Source: Mucilaginibacter endophyticus
Lineage (GTDB): Bacteria > Bacteroidota > Bacteroidia > Sphingobacteriales > Sphingobacteriaceae
DNA: 64,000 bases
NCBI RefSeq assembly: GCF_003351025.1
Contig: NZ_QPCG01000009.1
Location: 1 to 64,000, forward strand
Direction: 5' to 3'
Made by a program: the position numbers and the translations under genes. Positions 25,830-34,970 of the stretch are shown here, piece by piece. Within the stretch, counting starts at the first letter, position 1. Each line of letters starts with the position of its first letter. The notes beneath the pieces were generated by a model, which was given only the letters and a program-made list of their open reading frames with translations, ran no database searches and had not been told where the DNA came from.

Positions 25830-27722
25830 TTAAGGTTTAACCCGCATGTTCTTATCCAAAAACTTCTCTATTTCGGCGTACATTTCCATACGGTTATGCT
25901 CGCTCCTAAAATAAGCGCGTTCATTGGGTTTTAAAAAGTATTTAACATCAACATTCCGTTTACGCAGCTCGCGCACAAACTGGTTAAGCTCACTGATATT
26001 GGCCCGCTGATCTTTAGCACCCTGGAATATAATTAAAGGTACCTTAATTTTATCGGTATGAAAAACCGGCGATATAGCCCGCAATTGATCGGCATCGGTT
26101 TCGGGATTACCAACCATTTCGTAGGTCATTTTTAAGTACGGCTTAACAAACGGAGGGGCATCTTTGATATAGGTAAAAAAGTTAATGAGCCCATATTGTA
26201 CCACGGCGCAATTATATAATTCGGGGTGAAACGAAACACCGTAAAGTGCCGAAAAGCCTCCAAACCTGCCACCAAATATGGCAATCTTTTTAGGGTTGGC
26301 AACCTTGGTGTCAATAAGCCAATGCACACCATCTGTAATATCATCCTGAATTTTGCCGCCTACCTGTTTATATCCGGCACTGCGGAATGCTTTGCCATAT
26401 CCTGTTGAGCCACGGTAATTAACCTGGAAAACAGCATAACCGCGATTGGCTAAAAACTGCACCTGGTCGTCATAGCCCCAGGTATCACGCGCCCATGGCC
26501 CGTCATGCGGCATAACCACTACCGGGTAGTTTTCACTTTTATCGCCGCGTGGCAGTGTTAAATAACCATTTATCAGTAAACCATCGCGGGCATGGTATGA
26601 GATAGGCTTCATTGCGCATAACTCTGCCGGTACCAGGCTTGAATTTATATCACTTAACTTGGTTAACTTACCGCTGCTTTTTTCAAAAAGGTAAAACGAG
26701 CCGGGGTTACGATCGGTATAAGTGTTTAGGATAAATTTATTTTCAGAGCTATCGCGGTCAACAACTTTAATCTCATTGCCTTTAAGCTGCTGCTGAATGG
26801 TTTTGTACATTTCCTCCACGTCAGGAGCTAAAAAATGCTTACGGGGCATAGCCTCGTCCCAGCCGGTAAACTCAATGCGGTGCTTGTTTTTTGAATACTC
26901 AAAGCTGGTAACATCCGCCTTGCTGCAGCTAAAAATAGTACGCTCTTCCTTACCGTCTTCGGCATTGATCTCCACGAGCGACATCTTATCGCGGTTTACA
27001 TTTGAAAGCGCGTAGAAGTAATTTTTAACACCGGTAAACGCAATTGGCCTTACCGTATTTTTAAAATTATTTTCGATTATGGGCTTAAACGGTTTATCCT
27101 CATCCGGGCGAAACAGGATAGTTTCGTTAACCCCATCCGAAGCTCTTTCCAGCCTGATCCGGCCATCGGCATCTGCAAACCACTCGGTAATGTTGCCTGG
27201 GTTTTGCAGGTAGATCTTCATTTCGCCTGTTTTTACATTAAGGCGGTAAACATCAAAATTGCCGGGGTCACGTTCGTTGGTTTTAATGGTGATGATATCC
27301 GGCTGTTGCCTGTTACGGTTAACTAAGCCTATGCGTACATTACCCAGCGACAATATCGTGCGGCTTTTATCAGTAGCAACATCAAAAGCATACATTTTAA
27401 CCGAATCGGAAGCTATGATATCCTGCGAAAAAACAAGCTGGTTATTGTACGTCCAGAAGTAATCGCCCCTGATAGAATAATCTTCAAATTCGGTTACCAT
27501 CCGCTCCTTACCATCGGCCAGCGACTGTATAAATATGTTCTGCTTATCCTTGTAAGGTTTAAGATACGATACATATTTGCCATCGGGAGATATGCGGTAA
27601 AAGCTCCTTTCAGGAGTTTTAAAAAAGTCAATAATAGGGATTTGCCTTACTTTGTTCCGGTTACAGGAAAAAAAGGCGATTATGCAACTTACAATAAGAA
27701 AATATCTGGCCCGGCTCAGCAT
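25830..27722 (-). CDS. S9 prolyl-oligopeptidase-like lipoprotein, catalytically degenerate
   Basis: 630 residues: lipoprotein signal (FFSC, Cys about 20), a beta-propeller-like N-terminal half (ISPDGKYVSYLKPYKDKQN) and an alpha/beta-hydrolase half (from about 395) with the family's NYRGSTGYGKAF. The nucleophile motif GGSxGG reads GGRFGG (codon AGG at 26265-26267, Arg486). The Asp is kept (Asp571 in AKDQR). The catalytic His position in the E-G-H-G-F motif reads E-R-A-Y-F (Ala603). So Ser and His are both gone and it should not be a peptidase. First gene of the operon with the RprX/RprY-like pair; a ligand-binding or signalling role is inferred. Confidence 0.9.
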   Translation of the reverse strand: MLSRARYFLIVSCIIAFFSCNRNKVRQIPIIDFFKTPERSFYRISPDGKYVSYLKPYKDKQNIFIQSLADGKERMVTEFEDYSIRGDYFWTYNNQLVFSQDIIASDSVKMYAFDVATDKSRTILSLGNVRIGLVNRNRQQPDIITIKTNERDPGNFDVYRLNVKTGEMKIYLQNPGNITEWFADADGRIRLERASDGVNETILFRPDEDKPFKPIIENNFKNTVRPIAFTGVKNYFYALSNVNRDKMSLVEINAEDGKEERTIFSCSKADVTSFEYSKNKHRIEFTGWDEAMPRKHFLAPDVEEMYKTIQQQLKGNEIKVVDRDSSENKFILNTYTDRNPGSFYLFEKSSGKLTKLSDINSSLVPAELCAMKPISYHARDGLLINGYLTLPRGDKSENYPVVVMPHDGPWARDTWGYDDQVQFLANRGYAVFQVNYRGSTGYGKAFRSAGYKQVGGKIQDDITDGVHWLIDTKVANPKKIAIFGGRFGGFSALYGVSFHPELYNCAVVQYGLINFFTYIKDAPPFVKPYLKMTYEMVGNPETDADQLRAISPVFHTDKIKVPLIIFQGAKDQRANISELNQFVRELRKRNVDVKYFLKPNERAYFRSEHNRMEMYAEIEKFLDKNMRVKP

Positions 27723-27864
27723 AGCTACAAGTATCCTATTTTATTAATGCTGTCAAATTAGATAAATAACTTCGATGTTATCAAGATGTCACTATAATTT
27801 TACCCTGATATACCGTTATATAAATAATACGTTTAAACCAGCTAAATCAATTCTATTAATTGAT

Positions 27865-27872
27865 TATTTTTG
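27865..27872 (+). promoter_or_regulatory. -7 box of the TPR protein gene
   Basis: TATTTTTG matches TAnnTTTG, ending 5 bases before ATG 27878, so the transcript would have almost no leader. No clear -33 element. Confidence 0.4.
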
Positions 27873-27877
27873 AACAG

Positions 27878-29686
27878 ATGAGGGCTTTATATATTGTTAT
27901 TATTCTTACTTTTTGCATTAGCCCACGGCTACTTGCACAGGATAACGAACTGCTGCTGGCCAAGCAATACAGCGCTAATGGCGAACCTCAAAAAGCGCTC
28001 GAAATTTATCAGAAACTATATAAGCAAAACAACGAGAATTATTACAGTGTGTATGTAAATACGCTGCTCAACCTCAAGAAATTTGACGAGGCCGAAAGCA
28101 TCACCAAAAAGCTGATCCGCCGCCATCCGGATGATCACCAGTACGCCATTATGATGGGTAATATTTATACCCAGGAAGGCAATATGAGCAAGGCCGATGC
28201 TATTTACGACGACCTTATCAAAAGCTTACCGGCCGATCAGGGTGAGATTTCCGCGCTGGCCTCGCAGTTTTACCAGAGCGCCAATATTGATTATGCCATC
28301 AAAATTTTTCAGCAGGGACGTAAGCTGCTCAAAAATGATAATGCGTTTACCTATGAGCTTATTAACCTTTATCGCTTTAAGCGCGACAAGGTATCGCTTA
28401 CCGAGGAGTATCTGAACTTTTTACCACAAAACCCCAACTTTATAAATCAGGCCGAAAACGCTTTTTCAAGCATATACGAAGGCAATGCCGATTACGATAT
28501 GCTGAAAACCGCTTTGCTAAGGCGCATTCAGAAAGACCCGCAGCAAACCATTTATGCCGATCTGTTAACCTGGCAATACCTGCAGCAAAAAGAATTTGGT
28601 CTGGCCCTCAACCAGGCGCTGGCACTAAGCCGCCGTCAAAACGATGATGGCAATAGTATTTATGATCTTTGCCGCACTTTTATCGCTAATGAAGCTTATG
28701 ACGAGGCTATCCGCGGGTATGAGTATATCATCAGCAAAGGGAAAACATCACCATTATATATCCCCTCAAAAATTGAGCTTATCAATACCAAAAACCTTAA
28801 GGTAACATCGGGAAAGTATTTACCGGAGGATTTACTTGGGCTCGAAAAAGACTATAACGATCTGCTTACCGAATTTGGCCGTAATAACAGCACAGCCTTC
28901 GCCATGCAAAAGCTTGCCAATTTGCAGGCCTACAAGCTGCATAAACTAAAAGACGCTCAAAAATTACTGGAAGAGGCTACTAAACTCGGCGATATCAGGC
29001 CAACACTACTGGCCGATTGCAAGCTTGACTTAGGCGACATCTATCTGCTTAATAACCAACCATGGGAGGCCACACTACTTTACAGCCAGGTTGAAAAGGA
29101 TTTTCCGGCCACCGCCATCGGGCAGGATGCAGTGTTCAGAAACGCGAAGTTAGCCTATTATACCGGCGATTTTACCTGGGCAAAAGGGCAGTTAGATGTA
29201 TTGAAAGTTGCCACATCGCAATTGATCGCCAATGACGCGCTTAACCTGCTGTTGTTAATACAGGATAATCTTGCTGCTGATAGCACTGGGGCCGCGCTTA
29301 AAATGTATGCCCGTGCCGATCTGCAGATCTTTGCTCAAAATCCGGAAAAGGCAGTCATGATATTGGACAGCATTGGCAAAAAGTTTCCGAACAATGCTTT
29401 GGACGACGATATCATGATGTCGAAATCGCGTATCCTGATCCAGCAAAAAGATTACGCCGGCGCAGTGCCATTATTAAAGAAAATTCTTGAACAACACCCC
29501 TCCGACTTATGGGCGGATGATGCCGTGTTTATGCTGGGCGATATTTATGAAAACCGGCTGAATGATAAAACCATAGCCCAAAGCTATTACCAAAAAATTA
29601 TAACCGATTATCCCGGCAGTCTCTGGATCAATGAAGCCCGTAAGCGCTTTAGATTATTAAGAGGCGATAAACCGGATGCGTCATGA
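27878..29686 (+). CDS. Exported tetratricopeptide repeat protein
   Basis: 602 residues from ATG 27878: signal peptide (1-21, ending LLA-Q) and TPR-like helical pairs through the whole length (NGEPQKALEIYQKLYKQN, LKKFDEAESITKKLIRRHP near the start; QKDYAGAVPLLKKILEQHP and NDKTIAQSYYQKIITDYPG near the end). Probably a periplasmic scaffold. The gene stands alone; the earlier in-frame TTG at 27860 lies in the promoter. Confidence 0.85.
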   Translation: MRALYIVIILTFCISPRLLAQDNELLLAKQYSANGEPQKALEIYQKLYKQNNENYYSVYVNTLLNLKKFDEAESITKKLIRRHPDDHQYAIMMGNIYTQEGNMSKADAIYDDLIKSLPADQGEISALASQFYQSANIDYAIKIFQQGRKLLKNDNAFTYELINLYRFKRDKVSLTEEYLNFLPQNPNFINQAENAFSSIYEGNADYDMLKTALLRRIQKDPQQTIYADLLTWQYLQQKEFGLALNQALALSRRQNDDGNSIYDLCRTFIANEAYDEAIRGYEYIISKGKTSPLYIPSKIELINTKNLKVTSGKYLPEDLLGLEKDYNDLLTEFGRNNSTAFAMQKLANLQAYKLHKLKDAQKLLEEATKLGDIRPTLLADCKLDLGDIYLLNNQPWEATLLYSQVEKDFPATAIGQDAVFRNAKLAYYTGDFTWAKGQLDVLKVATSQLIANDALNLLLLIQDNLAADSTGAALKMYARADLQIFAQNPEKAVMILDSIGKKFPNNALDDDIMMSKSRILIQQKDYAGAVPLLKKILEQHPSDLWADDAVFMLGDIYENRLNDKTIAQSYYQKIITDYPGSLWINEARKRFRLLRGDKPDAS

Positions 29687-29795
29687 GTTTGGTGAGTGGT
29701 TGATTAGGTTAAATGGAGAGTGGTTGTCTAAATTACTTCTGTTCTGCGAATGCCAACCACTCACTGAATCAACCATTCACTCAATCAACTTAAAT
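29687..29795. repeat. Octad inverted repeat locus D
   Basis: Begins at the base after the stop. Left arm of 8-nt units GTTTGGTG, AGTGGTTG, ATTAGGTT, AAATGGAG, AGTGGTTG (29687-29726). Right arm from 29754: CAACCACT, CACTGAAT, CAACCATT, CACTCAAT, CAACTTAA. The arms are complementary with mismatches; the 27-base loop is unrelated sequence. Confidence 0.82.
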
Positions 29796-29810
29796 AATTA
29801 ATTTTACAAC

Positions 29811-30113
29811 ATGATTGTATACAACGATACCATAATAATTGATGAAACCATTCATGACGAATGGCTTAACTATATCAAAACCATTCATATCCCGGCTATA
29901 ATGGCTACCGGACTTTTCAGTTCATACCGGATCCTGACGGTTATTGATTCGCCTAACGAGGGGGTTACTTACTGCATTCAGTATAATGCCGATAGCATTG
30001 AACATTTTCAGCAGTTTTATATGAACCACCTGCATAAATTTCAGGCTACCCACCAGGAAAAATTCAACGAAAAGTTTGTAATGTTCAATACCTTGATGGA
30101 AGAAGTGGAATAA
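29811..30113 (+). CDS. DUF4286 family protein
   Basis: 100 residues, cytosolic, of the small dimeric-ferredoxin-like DUF4286 family found across Bacteroidota: IVYNDTIIIDETIHDEWLNY at the start and EHFQQFYMNHLHKFQATHQEKF. No enzymatic motif; function unknown. Monocistronic; ends at a strong bidirectional terminator. Confidence 0.8.
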   Translation: MIVYNDTIIIDETIHDEWLNYIKTIHIPAIMATGLFSSYRILTVIDSPNEGVTYCIQYNADSIEHFQQFYMNHLHKFQATHQEKFNEKFVMFNTLMEEVE

Positions 30114-30124
30114 AATTAAGCTTT

Positions 30125-30165
30125 TTATTACTATCTGCTTCTCTTCAAAAAGCAGATAGTAATAA
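30125..30165. terminator. Bidirectional terminator
   Basis: Perfect 16-bp stem TTATTACTATCTGCTT / AAGCAGATAGTAATAA with a 9-base loop between convergent genes. Confidence 0.88.
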
Positions 30166-30170
30166 ACCTA

Positions 30171-30623
30171 TTATTCATCGAGCGCCCCCGGAATCATTAA
30201 AAGTATAACGCATATGATTACCAGGGTGGCCACTAAACAAATTAACCCGGCAAGCAAAGCACGCCAAATAGTGAAAGTAGTTCCTCCAGCAGCGGAGTGC
30301 TCCTTCATTTGTTCGCCCTGAAACTTTTGTACAAGCAGGAAAGTACCCCAGGCATAAGCCAACGGAAATATGAATTTAGGAAAACGTTCTGTACCTGAAG
30401 TAAAAACGGCCAAGCCAACAACTGCAATCAACGCAACAACGGCAATTATCCAGGTAGCGGTTACCTTTTCCCGCTGGTCAAACGCTTTATAATTTTGAGC
30501 TACTAAATACCCGGCCGTCAAAGGCCCAAACAGAAATGTTGCAATCCGGATTGAATTGAGGGTGTAAATCTTAGGTTTTTCTTCTTCTTCGAGCTGCTCC
30601 ACAGCCTGATTGTATGGGATCAT
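30171..30623 (-). CDS. Small four-helix membrane protein of unknown function
   Basis: 150 residues with about four hydrophobic helices (RIATFLFGPLTAGYLVAQNY, TWIIAVVALIAVVGLAVF, FIFPLAYAWGTFLLVQKF, LLAGLICLVATLVIICVILLM). A short acidic N-terminus (EQLEEEEKPK) precedes them. No family recognised and no informative neighbours. Confidence 0.7.
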   Translation of the reverse strand: MIPYNQAVEQLEEEEKPKIYTLNSIRIATFLFGPLTAGYLVAQNYKAFDQREKVTATWIIAVVALIAVVGLAVFTSGTERFPKFIFPLAYAWGTFLLVQKFQGEQMKEHSAAGGTTFTIWRALLAGLICLVATLVIICVILLMIPGALDE

Positions 30624-30727
30624 GAAAGGTTTAAATTAAATCAGGTTGTTAAAAAACTTCATTGCAATGACGCTGTTAAACGACCTCCTAAGATAGCATT
30701 TCAAAAACTAAACCTCATCATCTATTA

Positions 30728-31222
30728 CTACTTCGCAAACATAACCTTCATTGCCGTAACCTGCTTTATACAACGCGCCGGTTTCTTTTCATCCTGAACA
30801 ATAATACGGAACGGGCCATCAGCCGGAACCAGCGGCTGGCCATCAACTTTATCGGCAAGAATAATTGTACGGTCTGTAAAACCTCTGTCCAGTTCGGCAA
30901 GGGCAAAAAGCACCTGGTAACCATCGCTGGCTTCTACTAAAAGATATTTTGCCAGGTTTTCACCACGAAGTTCGGGGCCTAAGGTTACACCCGCTTTTGC
31001 CAGTATATCTGATACAAGGACACCCGAGTAGGTATGATCTTTACCGTCCCTGTCCTTACGGGTTACTGTTGTTTGTTTGTATTGCTGAAATTCAGCGTTG
31101 CCTATAGTAAGTGGTGTTGTTACTTCACCGGTTACTTTTATTAAAGCTTCCTTAGTTGCGGTTTGGGCATTGGTTGTTAAACCGGCTATCAGTAACAACA
31201 GTACAATTGCGTATTTTTTCAT
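30728..31222 (-). CDS. Exported SUOX-fold (oxidoreductase molybdopterin-binding-like) protein
   Basis: 164 residues: signal peptide (ending TNA-Q) and a small domain with the SUOX/YedY fold pattern (LIKVTGEVTTPLTIGNAEF, YSGVLVSDILAKAG, LLVEASDGYQVLFALAELD, GPFRIIVQDEK). The Cys that coordinates molybdenum in full enzymes is not evident: the only Cys is near the C-terminus (ARCIKQV). It may bind a pterin cofactor or be a non-catalytic relative. It follows the dihaem peroxidase gene by 11 bases; a ModE-like regulator lies upstream in the same direction. Confidence 0.75.
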   Translation of the reverse strand: MKKYAIVLLLLIAGLTTNAQTATKEALIKVTGEVTTPLTIGNAEFQQYKQTTVTRKDRDGKDHTYSGVLVSDILAKAGVTLGPELRGENLAKYLLVEASDGYQVLFALAELDRGFTDRTIILADKVDGQPLVPADGPFRIIVQDEKKPARCIKQVTAMKVMFAK

Positions 31223-31233
31223 GGATATGATGT

Positions 31234-32376
31234 TTAATTTTTTGTTGATTGATGCGGATTGCCAAAGCGCTTATCCGTTATAAAGGTAGAATCGGTAAGC
31301 ATATTCAGAAATGCAATTAATTGTTTTTTTTCTTTAGGCAGCAGTTTCAGCGAATGCCCTCCCACTTCATTTGATTCGCCCTGCAAAAAAGCGCTTAATG
31401 ATACCGATTGCTTAATGTGTTCGCTGTAATGGTCAACCACTTCGTCAAGCGTTTTAAAGCGACCATCGTGCATGTAAGGAGCAGTTAGGGCTATGTTACG
31501 CAGAGTTGGAACTTTAAACCGGCCCCTATCGGTAACCAAACCCGTAAAGGCTGCCATACCTTCATCTTTTGAAATACTATCGAGCCCGTTGTTATGAAAT
31601 AGCTCCAAATAGGTTTTGGGGCCACCATGGCAATGGGTACAATTGGCTCCGCGGATACCTTTTTCCGGATCGGGGCCACGGCTAAAAAGCTCCATTCCTT
31701 TCAATTCATCATCGGTAGGTTTATAAGCATTGCGTAGGTACCGGTCATAGCGGGAATTGGCGGAGATCAGCGTCCTCTCAAATTGGGCTATCGCCTTCGC
31801 TATGCGGTCGCCGGTTATTATGCTATCGCCATAAACAATTTTAAACAAGCCGGGGTACAATCTGGTATTGCTTAACTTTTGTATCGATACCTGTACGGAT
31901 TGCCCCATTTCGTGCGAGTTAGTGAGCGGAAATGCAACCTGATCTTCCAAACTTGCAGCCCGTCCGTCCCAAAAAAACTTCCGGGCCCATAACAAATTAG
32001 CCAGCGACATGGAGTTACGTGTAGCCAAACCATTATTAACACCAATACTTAAAGCCCGCCCATCGGTAAATGCTTTTGATTGCTGATGACAACTGCCGCA
32101 TGAAATGTTATTGGTTGCAGATAGCTTCGGTTCATAAAAAAGTAATCGCCCCAGATAAACACCCTGCTGTGTCGTGGGATTATCAGCAGGTACATTAATT
32201 CTGTTGCCGAAATTGGCCGGGTAATTAAAAACATAATCGCCCATGGGCACAACCTGCTCCATGCCTTTATAAGCTGTTAAGCCAACAATTGCAAATAAAA
32301 GGCACAGCACCAGGCAAATCTTGCCCATGCGTTGGAAAGATGATTGTTTATATTGTGTTTCCTGTGTTTTGCCCAT
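31234..32376 (-). CDS. Dihaem cytochrome c peroxidase / MauG family
   Basis: Periplasmic di-haem protein. Haem sites CGSCHQ (near residue 85 of the 380-residue form) and CTHCHG (about 240); the C-terminal MauG/CcpA pattern KVPTLRNIALTAPYMHDGRFKTLDEVV is intact. One N-terminal membrane or signal helix (KICLVLCLLFAIVGL). I place the start at ATG 32376; ATG 32328 is an alternative. Frame upstream to 32424 is encoded by a palindromic repeat (32392-32472) and is not part of the gene. Acts as peroxidase or as a high-valent-haem oxidant. Confidence 0.88.
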   Translation of the reverse strand: MGKTQETQYKQSSFQRMGKICLVLCLLFAIVGLTAYKGMEQVVPMGDYVFNYPANFGNRINVPADNPTTQQGVYLGRLLFYEPKLSATNNISCGSCHQQSKAFTDGRALSIGVNNGLATRNSMSLANLLWARKFFWDGRAASLEDQVAFPLTNSHEMGQSVQVSIQKLSNTRLYPGLFKIVYGDSIITGDRIAKAIAQFERTLISANSRYDRYLRNAYKPTDDELKGMELFSRGPDPEKGIRGANCTHCHGGPKTYLELFHNNGLDSISKDEGMAAFTGLVTDRGRFKVPTLRNIALTAPYMHDGRFKTLDEVVDHYSEHIKQSVSLSAFLQGESNEVGGHSLKLLPKEKKQLIAFLNMLTDSTFITDKRFGNPHQSTKN

Positions 32377-32391
32377 TTGCCATTCACAAAG

Positions 32392-32472
32392 CGTCATTGC
32401 GAGGCACGAAGCAATCCCAACCATACAGGGCGGACCTACTTATAGGGGATTGCTTCGTTCCTTATAATGACG
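32392..32472. repeat. Palindromic element, GTCATTGCGAG family, copy 2
   Basis: CGTCATTGCGAGGCACGAAG at the left pairs with the right end (CTTCGTTCCTTATAATGACG), and GCAATCCC with GGGATTGC. Lies between the TonB receptor stop and the peroxidase start on the minus strand. Confidence 0.82.
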
Positions 32473-32495
32473 TGGAGGATATTGCTACCTTAAAA

Positions 32496-34502
32496 TTAGT
32501 AGTTATAAATCAGGTTGGCAAAGTAATTTCTGCCCATTTCCGGGTAACCTTCAACCAGTGTGTAATTCCTGTCGAAAAGATTGTTTACGCCACCTTCAAT
32601 AGCAAAGCCTTTAACCAATGTAATATGAGCTTTTACGTTGGTGAGGTAAAACGCTCCGGATATTGTGCCGTAGCTGGTGCTATACCTTTTTGAATTATAC
32701 TCTTCGGATGCCAGGAAATACAGTTTGGCAAGCGGCGAATATTGCAACGAAGCAAATACTTTATATTTTGGCACATCAGTAAAACGGATCTGCGGATTTG
32801 ATAAATTATCGCGTATAATCTGCGTGTAATTTGCATCTACTCTAAATTGTGAGGAGATTAGATAACCAATAGCGAGTTCCCCGCCATAATATCGGGCACG
32901 ACCAACATTTTGTACCTGCGATTGGTTGGTTTTGGTTACCGGATCAACAGCGACATTATTTACAGTTTGAATACTGTTATTGATCTGGCTATAGAAACTT
33001 GATGACTGTAGCGATAGTTTGTCATTAATAAGCAGGTGATAAGTTAGGTCGTAGTTTAACGCGTCTTCAGCTTTCAGATCTGGGTTAGGGATGGCGGTAC
33101 CAAATTTGTAAGAGTAACGGTCTTTAATAGTTGCAAACCTGGTTTTACGCGCCACCGAAAAGCTTAATGAATTAAAATTATTAATATCATACTGAATTAA
33201 GCCCTGTACGTTCCAGGCACCATTACTGTTGGCTGGCAAATCGCTGATTGTATTGTTGGTGTATTGCTGGGCCTGGGTGCTGCGCCTGTCGTTGTATGCT
33301 ACACCGGCGTTCACTTTCAAAGCTGATGTGATATGATAAGTATCTTCGGCGCCTATATAAAAGTTATTATCGGCGTCGCGGCGTGTAGGTTCACCAATGT
33401 TATGTTCGCGGTGAACGTCCTGCTTAAAATGAGCCGCTACACTGAAATTGTTATTTTTCAGGTCGGTGTTTTCAAAAGTTACGTTACCACCCAGGGTATA
33501 ATCGTCATAAATACTCCTGAAGGCATATGGCTTGGTGATGGTATTGTATGACGCGTTATCATAGCTGTCTATCTCGTTTTTAAACTGATCATAATACCAG
33601 CGGGTTTTAATTACGTTTGTGCTGTTGAGCTTATTGTTACTCAATAAGTACAAACCGCGGGTATCCCAGTTTGGCCATTTCCAGTAACGTGGGTTTTTGA
33701 ACAAAGAGTTCTGGGTATCATCGCCGGCATAAACAGGAGTGCCTTTGGTGCCATGGTGATAAGTATAACCAACAGCATATTCCTGCGATGCGGTTGGGGT
33801 GAAGCCAATTTTACCGCTTACGTCAACATCATTACTGTATGAATTATCGCGATGACCGCCATCTTCGTTTTTAACAGGCGTAAATTTTGAAGATAACGGA
33901 AAGTAGTCACGCTTCAATTGCGAAGCGGATACCTGGTAATAAAACTTACCAAAGGTACCGCCAATGTTGGTATTCAACCTGTAGCCGCCGCTCAGGTAAC
34001 CGGCCACAGCATTCAATTCAAATTGCTTAGCCGGTTTGCGGCTAACAAGATTTATGGCACCACCTTCGGCATTAGGGCCGAAGAGTACAGAAGAATATCC
34101 TTTAGATACGATGATCTCAGACAAATTCAAAGTGTTGTAACGGGCAAGGTCTACATAACCATCGTAAGGCACATAAAGCGGAACGCCATCCAAATAAACC
34201 GGTACTTGCCTGATATCAAACCCACGTACATTAATAGCCGCTTCGTTTCTCGGGCCTACCGCGGTAAGTATAACACCCGGCAGCAAATTCAGCGCGTGTG
34301 AAACATCGTACCGGTTATACAAATTAAGGGTATGGATATTCAACTTGCTTGACCGTACGCTATCCTTTATGCCGATGATATTTACCTGGCCAAGGTTGAA
34401 TACGCTTTTACTTGTATCTGCTGCTTGCCCGATAGCATTGCTGTGGCAAAACATAATTACAGCAATAAAAAGCAGAGTTAAAATAGGTAATTGTTTTCTC
34501 AT
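32496..34502 (-). CDS. TonB-dependent receptor
   Basis: 668 residues, an outer-membrane receptor of siderophore/cofactor size, without the CarboxypepD_reg domain or SusD partner of polysaccharide systems. Signal peptide (ending AIG-Q), plug domain (about 45-150; INVRGFDIRQVPVYLDGVPL, then NAEGGAINLVSRKP) and a beta-barrel ending in the aromatic NYFANLIYNY. The ligand is unknown. It sits 117 bases downstream of a ModE-like regulator and upstream of the peroxidase/SUOX-fold pair, hinting at metal or metal-complex uptake (inference). Confidence 0.9.
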   Translation of the reverse strand: MRKQLPILTLLFIAVIMFCHSNAIGQAADTSKSVFNLGQVNIIGIKDSVRSSKLNIHTLNLYNRYDVSHALNLLPGVILTAVGPRNEAAINVRGFDIRQVPVYLDGVPLYVPYDGYVDLARYNTLNLSEIIVSKGYSSVLFGPNAEGGAINLVSRKPAKQFELNAVAGYLSGGYRLNTNIGGTFGKFYYQVSASQLKRDYFPLSSKFTPVKNEDGGHRDNSYSNDVDVSGKIGFTPTASQEYAVGYTYHHGTKGTPVYAGDDTQNSLFKNPRYWKWPNWDTRGLYLLSNNKLNSTNVIKTRWYYDQFKNEIDSYDNASYNTITKPYAFRSIYDDYTLGGNVTFENTDLKNNNFSVAAHFKQDVHREHNIGEPTRRDADNNFYIGAEDTYHITSALKVNAGVAYNDRRSTQAQQYTNNTISDLPANSNGAWNVQGLIQYDINNFNSLSFSVARKTRFATIKDRYSYKFGTAIPNPDLKAEDALNYDLTYHLLINDKLSLQSSSFYSQINNSIQTVNNVAVDPVTKTNQSQVQNVGRARYYGGELAIGYLISSQFRVDANYTQIIRDNLSNPQIRFTDVPKYKVFASLQYSPLAKLYFLASEEYNSKRYSTSYGTISGAFYLTNVKAHITLVKGFAIEGGVNNLFDRNYTLVEGYPEMGRNYFANLIYNY

Positions 34503-34619
34503 ACAGTGATTTTCGTTATGTTTTTAAAAGTATAACGCAAAAATGCAGAATAGATCCGATAATTTATTCAGACATCAATGCCAATTCTGAAATTTTCGCC
34601 TGTAAAAGCAATAAAATCT

Positions 34620-34967
34620 TTACTTTCTCCCGTTTTCGTCCAGAAAACGAAAGAATTTTTGCTGTAATTCCTTAAACTCCACGATAACTTCTTGCCCAAA
34701 AGGCGTAAGCAAAGCTATTCCGCCTCCCTTCCCCCCTCGCTTTGAGATTACAAGCGGTTGTTTGAAACCATTATTGATATGATTCACCAGGTCCCAGGCT
34801 TGCTTGTATGACATTTTCATTTGCAGTGCAGCCTGCCTGATAGAGCCAGACTCATGGATCCGCTCAAGCAGTTCAACCCGGCCATGGCCAAGTACTTTTT
34901 CTTCGTCTATTTCTAACCAGATACGTCCGTTAAGTTTAAATGGAGGGATACTCATAGTTTGCGTCAT
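34620..34967 (-). CDS. ModE-type winged-helix regulator, DNA-binding domain only
   Basis: 115 residues matching the N-terminal LysR-like winged helix of ModE: GRVELLERIHESGSIRQAA, MSYKQAWDLVNHINN, KRGGKGGGIALLTPFG. The molybdate-binding MOP/TOBE domains of full ModE (about 260 aa) are absent, as in many small ModE homologues. It starts 3 bases after the YdeI/OmdA gene stop and precedes the TonB receptor. Probable regulator of that cluster. Confidence 0.85.
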   Translation of the reverse strand: MTQTMSIPPFKLNGRIWLEIDEEKVLGHGRVELLERIHESGSIRQAALQMKMSYKQAWDLVNHINNGFKQPLVISKRGGKGGGIALLTPFGQEVIVEFKELQQKFFRFLDENGRK

Positions 34968-34970
34968 ATA

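Noticed and set aside
33918..34301. 127-codon plus-strand frame opposite the TonB receptor
   Set aside because: Antisense shadow of a well-supported gene, with no family resemblance.
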